Below are positions 5,317 to 6,488 of a stretch of DNA of 6,488 nucleotides, piece after piece. Below the pieces are notes generated by a model. The model was not told the DNA's origin. It did no database searches and saw nothing but the letters and a program-made list of their open reading frames with translations. Both the position numbers and the translations under genes were made by a program. Position 1 is the stretch's first letter, and each line of letters begins with the position of its first letter. This DNA is from Thalassospira sp. UBA1131. Lineage in GTDB: Bacteria; Pseudomonadota; Alphaproteobacteria; Rhodospirillales; Thalassospiraceae. The stretch lies in NCBI RefSeq assembly GCF_002311515.1, contig NZ_DCAO01000068.1, positions 12,565-19,052 of the forward strand, given 5' to 3'.

Positions 5317-6488
5317 GTGGATTTGTATTTGCCAAAAGATGACGTTTTGTTCGTGCCGCTCGGAGGTTCCGGCGAAATTGGCATGAACCTGAACCTTTAT
5401 GGCTATGACGATCAATGGTTGATGGTCGATATGGGGGTTTCGTTCGGCGAGGAAGGCCTGCCGGGCGTCGATGTGGTCATGCCCGACCCGACCTTTATCG
5501 AGGAACGCAAGGACAAGCTGCTTGGCTTGGTCCTGACCCACGCGCACGAAGATCACTTGGGCGCGGTGCCGTATCTGTGGCCGCGCTTGAAATGCCCGAT
5601 TTACGCGACCCCGTTTGCCGCGGAATTCCTTAAGGCCAAGCTGTCCGAAACCGATTTTGCCGACCAGGTGCCGATCCATGTGATCGAACTGGGCGGGCGG
5701 TTCCAGCTTGGTTGCTTTGATATCGAATTCGTCACCATGACGCACTCGATCCTGGAGCCCAACGCCCTTGCGATCCGCACGCCTAAAGGCCTGATTGTCC
5801 ATACCGGCGACTGGAAGTTCGATCCCGATCCCCAGATTGGCGAGGCATCGGATGTCAAAAAGCTCGAAGCACTGGGCGATGAAGGCGTCATGGCACTGGT
5901 CTGTGATTCGACCAATGTGTTCTCGGAGGGCAAAACAGGCTCCGAAGGCGACGTTGCCAAGAACCTGTCCAAACTGTTCGCCGAACATCCGCAGGGGCGC
6001 ATTGCCGTTGCCTGCTTTGCCACCAACGTTGCCCGTGTGCAGTCGGTGATCGAAGCCGCCCATGAAAACGGCCGCTGTGTCGGGCTTGCTGGCCGGTCGC
6101 TTAATCGCGTGACAGAGGCCGCGCGCGAAGTCGGTTATCTTAAAGGCTATCCGAACCTTCTGACCGACGAAGACGCGATGGAAGTGCCCAAGGATCAGGT
6201 TCTTTTGCTTTGCACCGGGTCACAGGGCGAACCGCGTGCCGCATTGTCGCGCATTGCCAAGGGTGATCATCCCACCGTCCAACTCGATCCGGGTGATACA
6301 GTTGTGTTCTCGGCGCGTGAAATTCCGGGCAATGAAAAGTCGATTGGCTATATCCAGAACCTGCTGATCCGCCGTGGCGTCAAAGTCATCACCGCGCGTG
6401 ATGAACCGATCCACGTATCGGGTCATCCCGGCCGCGAAGACCTGACGCGCATGTATCAGCTGACCCGTCCGAAAATCCTGGTCCCGGT
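5317..6488 (+). CDS. rnj: Ribonuclease J, N-terminal part (3' end outside window)
   Basis: The first 390 residues of a cytoplasmic metallo-beta-lactamase/beta-CASP ribonuclease with 5'-to-3' exonuclease and endonuclease activity, which acts in mRNA decay and rRNA end maturation. Family members have about 550 residues, so roughly 70% is present. After the conserved opening PLGGSGEIGMNLNLYGY come the zinc motif HAHEDH (75-80), His143 in MTHSI, and Asp165 in HTGDWKF. The beta-CASP part shows DSTN (197-200), CFATN, TGSQGEP (300-306), IPGNE (336-340) and HVSGH (366-370), whose two histidines fit the phosphate-contacting pair. The window stops at ILVP, where the last zinc-ligand motif (HGE type) normally follows. 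The GTG at 5317 is preferred on spacing to AAGGA and on N-terminal length; the TTG at 5248 is the alternative. It is the last visible gene of the cluster, behind a 73-base leader with inverted repeats. Confidence 0.95.
   Translation, partial: MDLYLPKDDVLFVPLGGSGEIGMNLNLYGYDDQWLMVDMGVSFGEEGLPGVDVVMPDPTFIEERKDKLLGLVLTHAHEDHLGAVPYLWPRLKCPIYATPFAAEFLKAKLSETDFADQVPIHVIELGGRFQLGCFDIEFVTMTHSILEPNALAIRTPKGLIVHTGDWKFDPDPQIGEASDVKKLEALGDEGVMALVCDSTNVFSEGKTGSEGDVAKNLSKLFAEHPQGRIAVACFATNVARVQSVIEAAHENGRCVGLAGRSLNRVTEAAREVGYLKGYPNLLTDEDAMEVPKDQVLLLCTGSQGEPRAALSRIAKGDHPTVQLDPGDTVVFSAREIPGNEKSIGYIQNLLIRRGVKVITARDEPIHVSGHPGREDLTRMYQLTRPKILVP

Noticed and set aside
5233..6063. Minus-strand open frame of 276 codons opposite the coaX end and rnj
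   Set aside because: It covers the zinc motifs of RNase J on the plus strand, has no motif of its own and would run against the whole cluster.
1..6488. A new defence, mobile or biosynthetic system
   Set aside because: All six genes belong to well-known families in a conserved order. I see no integrase, transposase, terminal repeats, toxin-antitoxin pair, CRISPR repeats, or tRNA-linked attachment site.

Overview
This window is chromosomal DNA from an alphaproteobacterium. It holds six genes, all on the + strand, packed head to tail with almost no spacer: the 3' part of nuoL, complete nuoM, nuoN, birA and coaX, and the 5' part of rnj (ribonuclease J). The order nuoL-nuoM-nuoN-birA-coaX-rnj is, from general knowledge, a conserved alphaproteobacterial arrangement. 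The base composition (mid-50s percent GC, judged by eye) and the protein style would fit a Rhodospirillales-type marine bacterium such as Thalassospira, but the genus is a guess I cannot test here.

Positions 1-3644 encode the membrane arm of respiratory complex I (NADH:quinone oxidoreductase): the end of NuoL, then NuoM and NuoN, the three antiporter-like proton-pumping subunits. The charged residues of the proton channels are all in place in NuoM and NuoN. Gene gaps are 6 and 11 bases, and the nuoN ribosome binding site overlaps the nuoM stop codon, which points to one transcript with coupled translation.

Positions 3647-5243 encode two cofactor enzymes: BirA, a biotin-protein ligase without the DNA-binding repressor domain, and CoaX, a type III pantothenate kinase for the first step of coenzyme A synthesis. 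BirA starts two bases after the nuoN stop. From about 5317 to the window end runs RNase J, a metallo-beta-lactamase/beta-CASP ribonuclease, cut off by the window edge just before the expected last zinc-ligand motif.

No mobile element, CRISPR array, tRNA, rRNA or phage gene is visible, and no stretch over 300 bases lacks a gene. I see no new biological system. The least explained signals are a perfect 11-bp inverted repeat early in birA that looks like a weak internal terminator or processing hairpin, and a 15-bp dyad followed by a second small inverted repeat in the 73-base leader of rnj. Arginine codon use also changes between the nuo genes and the genes behind them, which suggests different expression levels within one apparent operon.
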